NCBI GenBank assembly: GCA_020636955.1
Contig: JACJWY010000014.1
Location: forward strand, 1-62,055
From: Thermoleophilales bacterium
Lineage (GTDB): Bacteria; Actinomycetota; Thermoleophilia; Solirubrobacterales; 70-9
Length of the DNA: 62,055 nt
Reading direction: 5' to 3'
Of the stretch, positions 21,466-31,161 are shown in pieces. The notes beneath the pieces are model-generated. The model was not told the origin of the DNA. It worked only from the letters and a program-made list of their open reading frames with translations, and ran no database searches. The position numbers and the translations under genes were made by a program. The stretch's first letter is position 1. Each line of letters begins with the position of its first letter.

Positions 21466-24000
21466 TTACCAGCCCTTCTTGACCGCCTTGGCACCACCGT
21501 TGAGGCTGGTGACCTTGAGGTCGGGGGACTTCTTCTGCTGCGACGGGCAGAAGCGGTCGGTGACCCAGCCACCGTTCGAGTAGAGCCTGGTCTGATCCGC
21601 GTAATGCGGTGACTTGTCGTTGGTGGCCGCCTGCGAGTAGGTCAGGATCGTCTTCACATCCGGGCACTTGGCCCCGGTGATTGACGCCGTGATGATGAAA
21701 CTGGACCCGTGTCGCACGTCGTCGTATTCACCGGTACTCGAATTGAACACGGCGGATGTGACGTTGAAGACTCCCTGACCGCCCGGGCCACCGGGGATCG
21801 GGATCTTCTCGCCGTTCCTGGTCACGTACTGGTAGTCGCGCCAGGAAGCGTCGAACGGAATCGACATGCTGTTCATGTAGGTGACCGCGTCCGCGAGGGC
21901 CTTCGGCACCGCCGGGTTGGAGGTGTTGAGACCACTGGGCGTGTTCACCGGATCGCTCAGCGAGAACGGGGTCGCGAACGGACCGCCATCCACCGCCAGC
22001 AGGTTGTAGAGAACCTCGCGGCCAAGGTACGCACCGGGCGAGTCGAGCTTCTCGGTCAGGTCCCAGTTCGCCAGGGCCGTGCAGGCGGCGCTCACGTCAA
22101 CCGAATCGATCATCGGATGCGACTGGCAGTAGCTCACCATGCCGGGGATCAGCAATTCGGCCCCGTAGTTCTTGTTGTTCGTGGTGAACTGACGTACCCG
22201 CTCGATCGTGAACTTGTTGCCCGGATCACCATCGGTGCCATTCAGCCTGGTGGTGATCTGGTGGAGCCCGTTGCGGGTCCGCAGCGACCGCGCCGATTCC
22301 TCGTTCCCGATGATGCTCGGGAATCCGGTCAGCGGCGCCTTCGGGTTCGACAGCCAGTAGCTGTCATTCATGTTGGACCCGAAATCCTTGCGGATCTGAA
22401 GCGGCATCTGACCGGGCGGCAGAACACCTTTGACGACCGCACCAGCCGCCTGCTGCATGTCGCAGCTGGTGGTCGAACCGTCGAGGACCGCCACCTTCGA
22501 GCTGGCCCAGGCGACGGTGCCGACACCGGGCGTATTGCATTCCGCGACCCGGGCGTCGGTCAGGTTCGGTACGACCGAGATGTCGGCGTACATGGCGTTG
22601 CCCTTCGAGTCTGCCGCGATCGTGTTGACCCACGGCACACCCTGATCCTTGAACAGTGCCTTCTTCATGTCAGCCACGCTTTGCGCGCGATTGAAATCGA
22701 AGAACTGGTTGACGACCCGCAGGCTGTTGGCGTTCGCGTCGAAAAGCGCGTACGCGGTGGACGAGGTCCACTTGAACAGCGGGGTCTTCTGGATCGACAC
22801 CGAAATCGGACCGTGCTTGGTCGAGTACAGGGTCCGGGTCTCGGTGTCACCGTTGCCCTTGTCGACCGTGACCTTGGTCTGCTTCATCGGTATCGACTTG
22901 CCATCGACCATGTACCTGGTCGGGTCCGAAGGGTCCAGCGTTTCACGGAAGAACGCGAAACGGCGGGCGGTCGAAACCGTGTGGCTCCAGGCGACATTCC
23001 GGGTGTGTCCGATCTGGACGACCGGGCTGCCCAGGAGGCTGGCGCCGGAAACGTTGATCTTGCCCGGGATGGTCAGCTGCGATTCAAAGAATCGCTCGGA
23101 GCCAGACCACGGGAAATGGGGATTGCCGAAAAGCATTCCCTTGCCGGTCGAGGTTGCGGCCGAGCCGAGCGACACGGCGTTCGAACCGATGTCCGGGTTC
23201 GACTCCAGGTTCGCGAAGTCGGACTTGTTCAGGCTCGAGGGACTCGCTCCCGCAGGGGCGCTGGTCATGTCTGCCGAGGGCGGAACCGCGTTGGCGATGC
23301 CGTCCACGGCGGCCCCGGAACCGGCCATTGTCGAGAGCTCGTAGAAGCGCAGGTAGGCGTCAAGCGGAGTGATCTTCTTGACCCATGGCTTGCCGCTGCA
23401 GGTCGAGTCCTGAATCTTCGACTTGTTCTTGCCGAGCCATGCGTTGTAGCCCTTCACGTACCCGTCAATTACCTGCCTGACCTGGGGTTCCGGGCCGTTC
23501 GGCGGCTTCATCTTGAGGATTTTCGGAATCGTCTTGTCAACGATGATCCGCTTGTGCGAGAAGTCTGATTCGAGGTTCGTGAACTGGATTCCGTTACCGG
23601 TCAGCATCCAGGTTCCGTCAGCACCGAAGTACTTCGACCGTTCTCCGCGCACAGTGGTGTAGATCTCGGCCATCGAGCAGATGTTCTCGTTGGCCAGCGC
23701 CCAGCCGTAGCCGTAACCGAGGCCGCGCCAGCTGTCGGCGGTGATCCGCGGAATCCCGTACTGGGTGGTCCGGATCGTGACGCCGGGGCGATTCAGCTCC
23801 TTGAGACGCTCCCGCTTCGCCTTCGCCTTAAGCCGCTTGGTCTGCTTCTTCACACACTTGCGCTTTGCCTTGCCCCGCTTTTTCTTGCAGAGCTTCTTGG
23901 CCTGCTTGGCGATGGTCGGCGCGGCGGTTGCCGTGCCCGTAGCCAAGCCGATTGCCAGGACCATCGCCAACGCGGCGACGAACAGTCGAATCAGTTTCAA
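21466..24000 (-). CDS. Penicillin-acylase-family N-terminal-nucleophile hydrolase
   Basis: 844 aa, secreted. A signal peptide (LIRLFVAALAMVLAIGLA...TATA, about 1-27) precedes a very basic stretch with paired Cys (KKLCKKKRGKAKRKCVKK, about 35-65). The acylase begins with TIRTTQYGIPRITADSWRGLGYGYGWALANEN (described by its ends TIRTTQYGIP and GYGWALANEN). The autocleavage site is G272/S273-N-A, giving Ser as N-terminal nucleophile of the beta chain; GNPHFPW follows. Homologues cleave acyl-homoserine lactones or beta-lactam side chains; the substrate is unknown. I start at TTG 24000, just before the signal peptide, with GAGGAAA 7 nt upstream, rather than at an earlier ATG. Confidence 0.88.
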   Translation of the reverse strand: MKLIRLFVAALAMVLAIGLATGTATAAPTIAKQAKKLCKKKRGKAKRKCVKKQTKRLKAKAKRERLKELNRPGVTIRTTQYGIPRITADSWRGLGYGYGWALANENICSMAEIYTTVRGERSKYFGADGTWMLTGNGIQFTNLESDFSHKRIIVDKTIPKILKMKPPNGPEPQVRQVIDGYVKGYNAWLGKNKSKIQDSTCSGKPWVKKITPLDAYLRFYELSTMAGSGAAVDGIANAVPPSADMTSAPAGASPSSLNKSDFANLESNPDIGSNAVSLGSAATSTGKGMLFGNPHFPWSGSERFFESQLTIPGKINVSGASLLGSPVVQIGHTRNVAWSHTVSTARRFAFFRETLDPSDPTRYMVDGKSIPMKQTKVTVDKGNGDTETRTLYSTKHGPISVSIQKTPLFKWTSSTAYALFDANANSLRVVNQFFDFNRAQSVADMKKALFKDQGVPWVNTIAADSKGNAMYADISVVPNLTDARVAECNTPGVGTVAWASSKVAVLDGSTTSCDMQQAAGAVVKGVLPPGQMPLQIRKDFGSNMNDSYWLSNPKAPLTGFPSIIGNEESARSLRTRNGLHQITTRLNGTDGDPGNKFTIERVRQFTTNNKNYGAELLIPGMVSYCQSHPMIDSVDVSAACTALANWDLTEKLDSPGAYLGREVLYNLLAVDGGPFATPFSLSDPVNTPSGLNTSNPAVPKALADAVTYMNSMSIPFDASWRDYQYVTRNGEKIPIPGGPGGQGVFNVTSAVFNSSTGEYDDVRHGSSFIITASITGAKCPDVKTILTYSQAATNDKSPHYADQTRLYSNGGWVTDRFCPSQQKKSPDLKVTSLNGGAKAVKKGW

Positions 24001-24083
24001 GACTTTCCTCTCTCCTCGGGCGGCCCCCCGGCCGCCACTCGTTCCCTCAGATAAACCCCGAAGCAGCACTTCGCTGCGGTCCC

Positions 24084-24108
24084 AGCATATCCGGTCCGGC
24101 TGTATGAT
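24084..24108. promoter_or_regulatory. Divergent -10 elements between two secreted hydrolases
   Basis: TATGAT (24103-24108, plus strand) lies 54 nt before the lipase-like gene. TATGCT (24089-24084, minus strand) lies 83 nt before the acylase start. Neither has a convincing -35. Both genes here have leaders and Shine-Dalgarno-like sequences, unlike the leaderless genes elsewhere. Confidence 0.4.
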
Positions 24109-24162
24109 CCGGATCCGGGCCTCGCGGCCCCCGGGAGAAACGAGAGGGAAACGGGGAATCCA

Positions 24163-26778
24163 GTGAAGCGACTCAATCTGCTGTTCGTTCTGGCAGGGCT
24201 TTGTGCTGTGGTGCTGGCGATGCCGGCCGGTGCGCTGGCCGGCAAGAGCAAGTCAAAGGCCGGTATCAAGGGCAACATCGCCGTCCAGTCAACCCGCCAG
24301 GCCGATGTGAAGAAATCGGGCAAGCTGAAGGTGCGGGTCACCCTCAAGGTTTCCCGCAAGGCACCGAAGAAGCTCCGCAGGAAACCGGTGAAGGTCACCC
24401 TTCGCGGTACCTCGTCGGTCAGCTGGTCGCCGAAGAACGAAACCTCGGTCCGCACAAAAACCGTGAAGATCAGGCCGAACCGCAAGTCGACGATCTCTCT
24501 GAATCTGAACGCGACCGGCAAGACAAACGCCGGGGATTGCGGAGCTCCCACTTTCAGATTGACCGCCACCTACCGTTCGGGCAAGCGCAAAAAGCAAGCC
24601 AGAGCAAGCCGCAAGCTGACGGCCCAGAAGTCGCTTTGCGATGTCCCGACTGATGTGGATCTGGGCAATGCGGATAAGTGCGACTTCATCGCCGGCCCCG
24701 GAAACGCGTGCCTGGCTCCGTTCCCAAACGACTTCTATACGAGGGAAGACAGCACTTCCGATACCGGCCGCCGCCTCGATCTCGATCCCGAGTCAACTCC
24801 GGCCAATTCCTCCGGAAAGCACATCGCGGTCACCGTGCTCAATCAGTCGGACGGGTTCAGCCCCGGTCCCCTGCTGACCGTGCGCATACCGGGCATGGAC
24901 AACGAGGCCGCCTTCACCCAGTCGGGGATCGTTTCCATCAAACAGATGAGCCGGGCCTTCGAGCCCTCGCAGCCGGTGGTGCTGATTGACGCGGCCACCG
25001 GGGAGCGCCAGCTGATCTGGGCGGAACTCGACAGCCAGGCCACCGCTGACGCCGACCGCAATCTGATCATCCATCCGGGTAAGAACCTGCAGAACGGCCA
25101 CCGCTACATCGTTGCGATCCGAAACATGAAGGATTCGGCCGGCAACCTGATCCCCGCGCCCGCGGCCTTCCGGCTTTACCGGGACACCGACCGCACGGGC
25201 AACCCGGTTATCGAAAACCGCCGGACCCATTTCGAGTCGATCTTCGATGACCTTGCCGATGCCGGAATCGATCGCGGCTCGCTCTACCTGGCCTGGGACT
25301 TCACCGTGGCCAGCACCGAAAACCTGACCGGACGCATGCTCTCGATCCGTGACCGGGCATTCGCCGGACTCGGCGACACGAACCTGACCGACGGTGTCGT
25401 CCAGGGTGATGCACCGGACTTCAATGTGACCTCGGTCGAGGACTTCCCGATCGCGACCGGAAACGGAGTCGAGGACGCGCGGATCGTCAAGGGAACTTTC
25501 ACGGTTCCTTGCTACCTCAACCAGGCCGGTTGCCCCTCCGGCTCGACTTTCAACCTGGACGATGACCAGAAGCCTGTGCGGATACCCGGGAACACGATGG
25601 AAGCCCGGTTCTCCTGCAACATCCCGAGATCGGCGGTGGACACCAACTCCGACGACCCGGACGTGGGTACCTGGGATGTCGCCCACAAGGTTCGTCCTTC
25701 GCTTTACGGACACGGACTGTTCGGGTCGATCGACGAGGTGACAAGCCGGAACATTCGCCAGCTCGGAACCGAGAACGGGGTATTGGTCTGCGGCACGGAC
25801 TGGATCGGGATGGCCGAGGACGACATCTATACCGCGGCGGTCCCGGCCCTGGCCGATCTGTCCAATTTCCCGGCCCTTCCCGACCGGCTTCAGCAGGGTT
25901 TCCTGAACTTCCTTTTCCTGGGACGCCTGTTGATCCACCCGGACGGCCTGGCCTCGGATCCCGCCTTCAAGTTCGGAGGACATTCGGTGATCGACACCGA
26001 CAACCTCTTCTACTACGGCAACAGCCAGGGCGGGATTGCGGGAGGCGCTCTAACAGCGGTGGCGACCGACTTCACCAGATCGGTCCTTTACGTCCCGGGC
26101 ATGAACTACTCGACGCTGCTCACCCGGAGCACCGATTTCGCCGAGTACGCACGGATCCTTTACCCGTCATATCCGAGCGAAATTGACCGCACCTCTCTGT
26201 TCGCGCTGATGCAGACAATGTGGGATCGCGGCGAGCCGAATGGCTATGCGAACAACATGACCGACAATCCCCTGCCGAACACACCCGCTCACAAGGTGAT
26301 GATCGAGATGGCCTACGGCGACCACCAGGTTGCCAACGTCGCCACCGAGGTAGAGGCCCGGACGATCGGGGCGCCGCTTCGGGTGGGCCCCGGAGGTCTC
26401 GACGGCGGGGTCGTCGATTCGGACCGTCATCCCGACGGCCTGATCGAGCCTTTCTACGGGCACGACACCCTGGGAGATCTGGCCGGGCCCGCCAGGAACG
26501 GCAATGCGTTCTTCGTCTGGGATATCGGTCCGCAAAGGCTCGAGTCGGGAGTTCTGTACGGCACCGATCCCGCCCCGCTGACCAACACTTCTCCGACCAC
26601 CGGCAAGTCGGACACGCCTTTCGGCACGACCAGCGGCATCGACCCGCATGACACCGTGATCCGCAGCTCGCCGGTCATCCGCAAGCAGATCGCGGACTTC
26701 ATCAAGGCAGACGGCGTTGTCACCAACCCTTGCGGACTTGACCCCTGCTATGCCGCCGGCTGGCACGGAGCGCCCTGA
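24163..26778 (+). CDS. Large secreted esterase/lipase-like alpha/beta hydrolase
   Basis: 871 aa. Signal peptide about 1-26 (LNLLFVLAGLCAVVLAMPAGALA). Residues about 30-150 form a very basic beta-sandwich (KKSGKLKVRVTLKVSRKAPKK). From about 165 the pattern C-x-APFPNDFYT, LNQSDGFSPG and IIHPGKNLQNGHRYIVAI (by ends IIHPG and YIVAI) resembles the bacterial lipase N-terminal/Big-like region of VolA-type lipases. The hydrolase core has YYGNSQGGIAGG with nucleophile Ser621, and a late acid/His region near GDHQVANVA. Start GTG 24163 follows a purine-rich Shine-Dalgarno (GAGGGAAACGGGG). Likely acts outside the cell on a lipid or polyester; substrate unknown. Confidence 0.78.
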   Translation: MKRLNLLFVLAGLCAVVLAMPAGALAGKSKSKAGIKGNIAVQSTRQADVKKSGKLKVRVTLKVSRKAPKKLRRKPVKVTLRGTSSVSWSPKNETSVRTKTVKIRPNRKSTISLNLNATGKTNAGDCGAPTFRLTATYRSGKRKKQARASRKLTAQKSLCDVPTDVDLGNADKCDFIAGPGNACLAPFPNDFYTREDSTSDTGRRLDLDPESTPANSSGKHIAVTVLNQSDGFSPGPLLTVRIPGMDNEAAFTQSGIVSIKQMSRAFEPSQPVVLIDAATGERQLIWAELDSQATADADRNLIIHPGKNLQNGHRYIVAIRNMKDSAGNLIPAPAAFRLYRDTDRTGNPVIENRRTHFESIFDDLADAGIDRGSLYLAWDFTVASTENLTGRMLSIRDRAFAGLGDTNLTDGVVQGDAPDFNVTSVEDFPIATGNGVEDARIVKGTFTVPCYLNQAGCPSGSTFNLDDDQKPVRIPGNTMEARFSCNIPRSAVDTNSDDPDVGTWDVAHKVRPSLYGHGLFGSIDEVTSRNIRQLGTENGVLVCGTDWIGMAEDDIYTAAVPALADLSNFPALPDRLQQGFLNFLFLGRLLIHPDGLASDPAFKFGGHSVIDTDNLFYYGNSQGGIAGGALTAVATDFTRSVLYVPGMNYSTLLTRSTDFAEYARILYPSYPSEIDRTSLFALMQTMWDRGEPNGYANNMTDNPLPNTPAHKVMIEMAYGDHQVANVATEVEARTIGAPLRVGPGGLDGGVVDSDRHPDGLIEPFYGHDTLGDLAGPARNGNAFFVWDIGPQRLESGVLYGTDPAPLTNTSPTTGKSDTPFGTTSGIDPHDTVIRSSPVIRKQIADFIKADGVVTNPCGLDPCYAAGWHGAP

Positions 26779-26794
26779 CAGACAATTGGCCCGG

Positions 26795-26834
26795 CGGGCG
26801 CGGAAACCTTCACGGGAGGAAGTTTCCGCGCCCG
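26795..26834 (+). terminator. 13-bp perfect hairpin after the lipase-like gene
   Basis: Arms 26795-26807 and 26822-26834 pair perfectly around a 14-nt loop, 16 nt after the stop. No clear T-tract follows, so termination would be atypical; it could instead be one of the long palindromes common in this window. Confidence 0.45.
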
Positions 26835-26880
26835 GGCAGGTTTAGGGGTCTTGAAAGGGGGGTTTGTATGGTGACTTCCC

Positions 26881-27855
26881 TTGACTTCAAGACGTAAAGA
26901 GAAAAGGGCCGAGCGCAAGGAAAGGCGGGCGGCGCGCACCCGGTCACAGATGCCGCGGTGGATGTTCGAGACCCGGACCGACCAGTGGCATGAAGCGGGT
27001 CTCGGCGAGCAGATCGTGGACGCCCGTCAGGGACGGACCTGGCCGAGGCTGATCCTGTTTGCCGTTCTGATCGCGGCGGTTCTCTTCGCCTTCAACCACC
27101 GGCACGAGATCGTGCCCTCGGGTTACGGGGTCGAGGCGAGGATCCTCACTGCCGTCCTGCTGTTCATCCTCGGCTGGGGGTTCGCCTCGGCGCTGGGGCG
27201 CACGCTCACCCCTTTCATCATGCGCCGGCTCGATCCGGGCACGGCGGGCACCCTCGGGTTTGCGATCCGCCTGATCACCATTCTGCTGGTGGCTCTCGTC
27301 GCCCTGGGCATCGCCGGCGTCAAGCCGGCCACCCTTGCCGTCGGCGGCGCCGCGGTAACCATCGTGCTCGGTCTTGCCGCCCAGCAGACGCTCGGCAACA
27401 TCTTCGCCGGGGTGGTGCTCCAGAGCACCCGGCCCTTCCGGGTTGGAGAAAGGGTGCGACTGACCGGCGGCCCGGTGGCCGGCTCGGTCGAGGGAACGGT
27501 CAGCACCCTCGGTCTCTTCTACACAACGATCCTCAAGGGGCAGGACCGGATGCTGATCCCCAACAACCTGCTCCTGCTACTGGCGGTCGAGCCACTCCGC
27601 GAGCCCGAGTCGATTGACCTCCGGGCCCGCTTTGACAGTCACCTCAGCCCGGCAACGGTCCAGGACATGCTCCGTCAGGCGATAACCGTTCCCACCCTGC
27701 GCCCGCCCCGGATCGAACTCGAAGAGGTCGACCGGGACGAGGTCGTACTCAGGATCAGCGCCACCCCGGTCGATCCCGCGGATGGCGCAAGGCTGGCCGA
27801 GCAGGTGGTTTCAGTCACCCGCGGCACCTTCGAGTACGAGAAGCCCGACGTCTAG
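26881..27855 (+). CDS. MscS-type mechanosensitive channel
   Basis: 324 aa. A basic N-terminus is followed by membrane helices at about 60-77, 88-110, 122-150 and the pore helix (VGGAAVTIVLGLAAQQTLGNIFAG, about 155-178), which keeps the Gly/Ala packing and the QQ-x-x-x-N-x-x-A-G exit of MscS. A beta domain (RPFRVGERVRLTGG) follows. Start TTG 26881 directly follows an in-frame stop, so the only alternative is ATG 26950 (residue 24, MPRWMFETR). The stop shares CTAG with the convergent gene. It protects cells against hypo-osmotic shock. Confidence 0.88.
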   Translation: MTSRRKEKRAERKERRAARTRSQMPRWMFETRTDQWHEAGLGEQIVDARQGRTWPRLILFAVLIAAVLFAFNHRHEIVPSGYGVEARILTAVLLFILGWGFASALGRTLTPFIMRRLDPGTAGTLGFAIRLITILLVALVALGIAGVKPATLAVGGAAVTIVLGLAAQQTLGNIFAGVVLQSTRPFRVGERVRLTGGPVAGSVEGTVSTLGLFYTTILKGQDRMLIPNNLLLLLAVEPLREPESIDLRARFDSHLSPATVQDMLRQAITVPTLRPPRIELEEVDRDEVVLRISATPVDPADGARLAEQVVSVTRGTFEYEKPDV

Positions 27856-29699
27856 CGCTTCAATTTCACGTTGAGGCGCTTGCTGACCGACGACTTGCCG
27901 GGCTTGCCCGTCGCCGTGATCTTCAGCTTCAGCTTCTTGCCTCGAGCCTTTGCCTTGACCTTCACCGTGACGGTGATCGTCTTCGACTTCTTCGCGCCGA
28001 GGCTCTTGATCTGGCGGCAGGCACCCTTCGACTTGAGCTGGCCGCCCTTGACACAGACCTTCACCGGTTTACCGGCCAGGTTGCCTTTGTTGGCCACCCG
28101 GACCCGGACCTTGTAGGCCTTGCCCTTGCGGGCTGCCTTCTTCTTGCCGGGCAGGCTTACCTTGAGCTTCGGTCCACCAACGACCGGGTTGGCGCTGGCC
28201 GCTGCTGTCAGTGGTTGTGCGACCCTTTCGGTGTAATTCTCCGCCTGCGCGGCTCCGTCGCTCGGCGGACCGAAGTACCGGGTCCGGAACACGGTCAGCT
28301 TGTTGAAGCCGGCCGGGTTGCGGGGGTCGGTGTTCGGCGTGATCGGGAAGGGAACGCCTTCCTTGCCGAGGATCCCGAAGCCGCTGGCGCCGATCGACTG
28401 TCCGTCGCCACCGCACTGAACCTCGTCGGCCCCGGCCGGGGTCGAGTCGTCCAGGTAGTAGTTGCCGAACTTCGGATTGTCGATGTCGGTCTGCGATCCC
28501 ATCACGGTGCTGACCGATCCCTGGGTCCCGGAAAGCTGCTGCCAGGCGTAGGTGCCACCGGTGATGTCGGCGGTCGTGGTGGGGACCAGGGTGTCGGGGG
28601 TCCCGTCAACCGGTACGCCAGCCGTGTTGTTCGAGTCGCGATAGGTCATGCCGATCGCGGCGGGTGAATAGTCCGTCCAGGAGTAGAGATCCTGCATCAC
28701 GTGAACCCGCAGGTAGATGGTGTTCAGCTCGTGGTCGGCGTAGTAGATGTGCTCGCGCTGGGTGTACGGGCCCGAGTTGGCGCCCATGTATGAACGGATC
28801 GCCCGTACCGGACCGTCGATCGCCGCGACGTAGGTTCCTTCGTCATCGGTGTTCGTGTCGTTGTCAGGTTTGGTGTCTTCGGTCCAGCGGCCGGAGAATG
28901 TGTACTGGCTGCGCCCGCACTGGTTCAGATAGGCCTGGGCGGTCTCGCGGTCGAGGATGTCGACTCCGCTCGAGTTGCCGGCCTTAACTTCCAACTCGTC
29001 TTCCATCCAGCGGTCGACCGAGTGGAGCTTGTAGTAGGCGGTGGTAACGGTCGAGTCTTCGGGGTTGGTCGAATGGATGTATCCGTAGCCGTCCTTGATC
29101 GACTGGCCCGCCGGCAGGTTGGTCAGATTGAAGTCATAGTCGACGTAATCCTTGCCCGCGCCCGGATCGAGATCACCGGTCTTCTTGAAGAGATACACGG
29201 CGGCGCTGCCACCGAGCGGGTCACTCACCTCGACCTTGACACCGCTGGTGCCGTCGACCCCGGCCGGAGGATCAGCGTAGGCCGGAGCGTTCGAGCCGGC
29301 GTCGCCGCCCATGAAGACGAACTCGTCGTCGGTATCGAAGGTCGCATCTTCGTCGGCGCCGGAGCGGGTGTTCGGATCGGCGTAGACCTCGATGTCGAAG
29401 GACTGGTACGCGCTGGGGTCACTGAGCGTCACGTAACTGTTGGTGGGTGTGTCCGGATAGAGCTGGCGGGCGCTGATCGTGTGCCGCTCATCCACCTGCA
29501 CGGGGATCTGCTGCCAGGACCCGTCCCAGGCGAACCCGACGATGTCGTTCGGCATCGTCCCGACCATTTGCCCCAGGTCGCTGCCCTTCAGCACGACTGC
29601 GTCACCGGCCCGGTCGGACGGTGCCGCCGTAGCCGAACCGGCGAAGCCAAGAGCGATTGTCGCGAAGAGACCGACCACGGCCATCACTCGCGCGGACAT
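27852..29699 (-). CDS. Secreted protein with basic CARDB-like C-terminal domain
   Basis: 615 aa. A signal peptide (about 1-26, ending GSATA-AP) precedes an acidic, Asp/Thr/Tyr-rich region of about 470 residues (VVLKGSDLGQMVGTMPNDIVG, then many D-T-D-D-E stretches) that I do not recognise. It ends with a Lys-rich beta-sandwich of about 100 residues (KLKVSLPGKKKAARKGKAYK, VKVCVKGGQLKSKGAC) like CARDB domains. Start ATG 29699 is preferred over an ATG eight codons upstream because GGGAGG lies 11 nt before it. Its stop overlaps the mscS stop in CTAG. Probably a surface protein with an anionic body and a cationic wall-binding end. Confidence 0.72.
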   Translation of the reverse strand: MSARVMAVVGLFATIALGFAGSATAAPSDRAGDAVVLKGSDLGQMVGTMPNDIVGFAWDGSWQQIPVQVDERHTISARQLYPDTPTNSYVTLSDPSAYQSFDIEVYADPNTRSGADEDATFDTDDEFVFMGGDAGSNAPAYADPPAGVDGTSGVKVEVSDPLGGSAAVYLFKKTGDLDPGAGKDYVDYDFNLTNLPAGQSIKDGYGYIHSTNPEDSTVTTAYYKLHSVDRWMEDELEVKAGNSSGVDILDRETAQAYLNQCGRSQYTFSGRWTEDTKPDNDTNTDDEGTYVAAIDGPVRAIRSYMGANSGPYTQREHIYYADHELNTIYLRVHVMQDLYSWTDYSPAAIGMTYRDSNNTAGVPVDGTPDTLVPTTTADITGGTYAWQQLSGTQGSVSTVMGSQTDIDNPKFGNYYLDDSTPAGADEVQCGGDGQSIGASGFGILGKEGVPFPITPNTDPRNPAGFNKLTVFRTRYFGPPSDGAAQAENYTERVAQPLTAAASANPVVGGPKLKVSLPGKKKAARKGKAYKVRVRVANKGNLAGKPVKVCVKGGQLKSKGACRQIKSLGAKKSKTITVTVKVKAKARGKKLKLKITATGKPGKSSVSKRLNVKLKR

Positions 29700-29732
29700 T
29701 CTGAACACAACCTCCCTACCCATGGGCGGATC

Positions 29733-31148
29733 CTATCCAGAATCGGAACTGCCGCTCTCGTCAGTGGCGATCAACGCCCCGAGACAAACAGCCCAGATCG
29801 CGCTGACGCCGGACAGGTACCAGGTCCAGTCGACGAGTGCCAGAAGGACGAAGGCCAGAACGCCAGGAGTGAACAGCCAGGCTTGCGGACTGAAACGGCG
29901 TTGCCAGGCCAGCCAGGTTGAACCGGCGAGAACCAGGATGAAAAGCAATGCGCCCACCAGGCCGGTCTCGACTGCTGACTCGACCACCATGTTGTGCGCA
30001 AAGCGCACGGGGCTCGACTGCTCGGTTCTGGTCACGAGATAGTAGGACGCCTGCCCGTGACCCAGGATTGGCTTCTCGGCCGCTACTCTCAAGGAATCGC
30101 CCCAGAGTTCGACCCTGCCGTGATCAATCCCGCTTCTTCCCTGGACTCCTTCCGAACTCCCTGATTCCAGCAGCAGGGCTGAACCGGCCGCCGCCACAAT
30201 CAACATGACGGCAGCCACGGCCAGACCATTGCGCAAACGACCGGACAACTTCGGAACGGAGGGCAGGCCCGGTCCTCGAACCGGGCAGGCATACTGGTCC
30301 GCAGCCGCCACGACGGCCAAGGTCAGCAAGGCGGCAACGGGAACAGAACTCCTCAGCGTAAGGGCGACAAGTAGCCCGCCGACCCCCCAGAGGAGCGCGC
30401 ACCTCACCGCTTCACGACGATTCGCGCCCAGGGAAAACTGCGGCCAAAGCAGCCAGCAGACGATCAGGGAGGCGGCAGCAAGGAGCATCGTCCTGTCGCC
30501 GGTGAGGATTGTCACCGACCCCCCTATAGAAAGCGACAGGACGCAGGTGATCCGGACCGCCAGCCCGTCCGCACGAGCTCCGAGGGCAAGCACCGGCATC
30601 GCGGCAACCTGGAGGAAAGCCAGAGCCGGCGAATATTCGATGAAGCCGGCCGGGCGCCAGTGACCGCCGAGGATTATCGCCAGGGGATCCTGTTCAAGGG
30701 CAAGACCGACCAGACCGGACAACCCGAAGATGGTCGCCAGAACCGCCAGCCAGGACTCGACCAAGAGCCTTTGCTCGTCGCCACGGCAAGCGCAAGAGAT
30801 GAAGATTGCGATGCATGCGAGGGCCCCCGGAAGGAGGGCATGGAGGATTGCCGAGTCCCAGGATGAGGGCGACCACAGCAGGCTGATTGTTCCCAGGACC
30901 GAGAGGCAGCCCAGTGCAACGACCGGTGGCTTGGCCAGCGCATGCAGGAAAGGCTCCGGGTGACGGAAGGATGCGAACAGCAACGCCATCCCGGAGCCGA
31001 GTATCAAGGCGAAATATGCGGTGTCACCGAAGCCCCCTTCGGCAACGGCCACGCCCGACACGAGCAGAAGTAGCGCGACCGTGGGCGCCACCCGACGCAG
31101 CCTGGGGACCCCCTCCGTCAACCGGCCGCCCGACCCGCCTTCGGGCAT
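29733..31148 (-). CDS. O-antigen ligase-like polytopic membrane protein
   Basis: 471 aa with about eleven membrane helices. The large loop near residues 330-400 holds HGRVELWGDSLRVAAEKPILGHG and FAHNMVVESAVETGLVG, the Wzy_C/O-antigen ligase signature with an Arg, and His-Asn before the next helix. In Gram-positive-type actinobacteria such proteins polymerise or attach surface polysaccharide. No other polysaccharide genes lie nearby, so its donor is unknown. ATG 31148 begins 13 nt after the upstream stop begins; TAGCCT, which includes that stop, lies 10 nt before the ATG. Confidence 0.8.
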   Translation of the reverse strand: MPEGGSGGRLTEGVPRLRRVAPTVALLLLVSGVAVAEGGFGDTAYFALILGSGMALLFASFRHPEPFLHALAKPPVVALGCLSVLGTISLLWSPSSWDSAILHALLPGALACIAIFISCACRGDEQRLLVESWLAVLATIFGLSGLVGLALEQDPLAIILGGHWRPAGFIEYSPALAFLQVAAMPVLALGARADGLAVRITCVLSLSIGGSVTILTGDRTMLLAAASLIVCWLLWPQFSLGANRREAVRCALLWGVGGLLVALTLRSSVPVAALLTLAVVAAADQYACPVRGPGLPSVPKLSGRLRNGLAVAAVMLIVAAAGSALLLESGSSEGVQGRSGIDHGRVELWGDSLRVAAEKPILGHGQASYYLVTRTEQSSPVRFAHNMVVESAVETGLVGALLFILVLAGSTWLAWQRRFSPQAWLFTPGVLAFVLLALVDWTWYLSGVSAIWAVCLGALIATDESGSSDSG

Positions 31149-31161
31149 GTCAGAGCGAAGG

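Noticed and set aside
21709..23568. 619-codon plus-strand open frame across the acylase gene
   Set aside because: Antisense shadow of the penicillin-acylase-like gene, with Arg/Val/Gly-rich composition and no motif or start signal.
24793..25983. 396-codon minus-strand open frame inside the lipase-like gene
   Set aside because: Shadow frame; the plus strand holds the nucleophile elbow and signal peptide.
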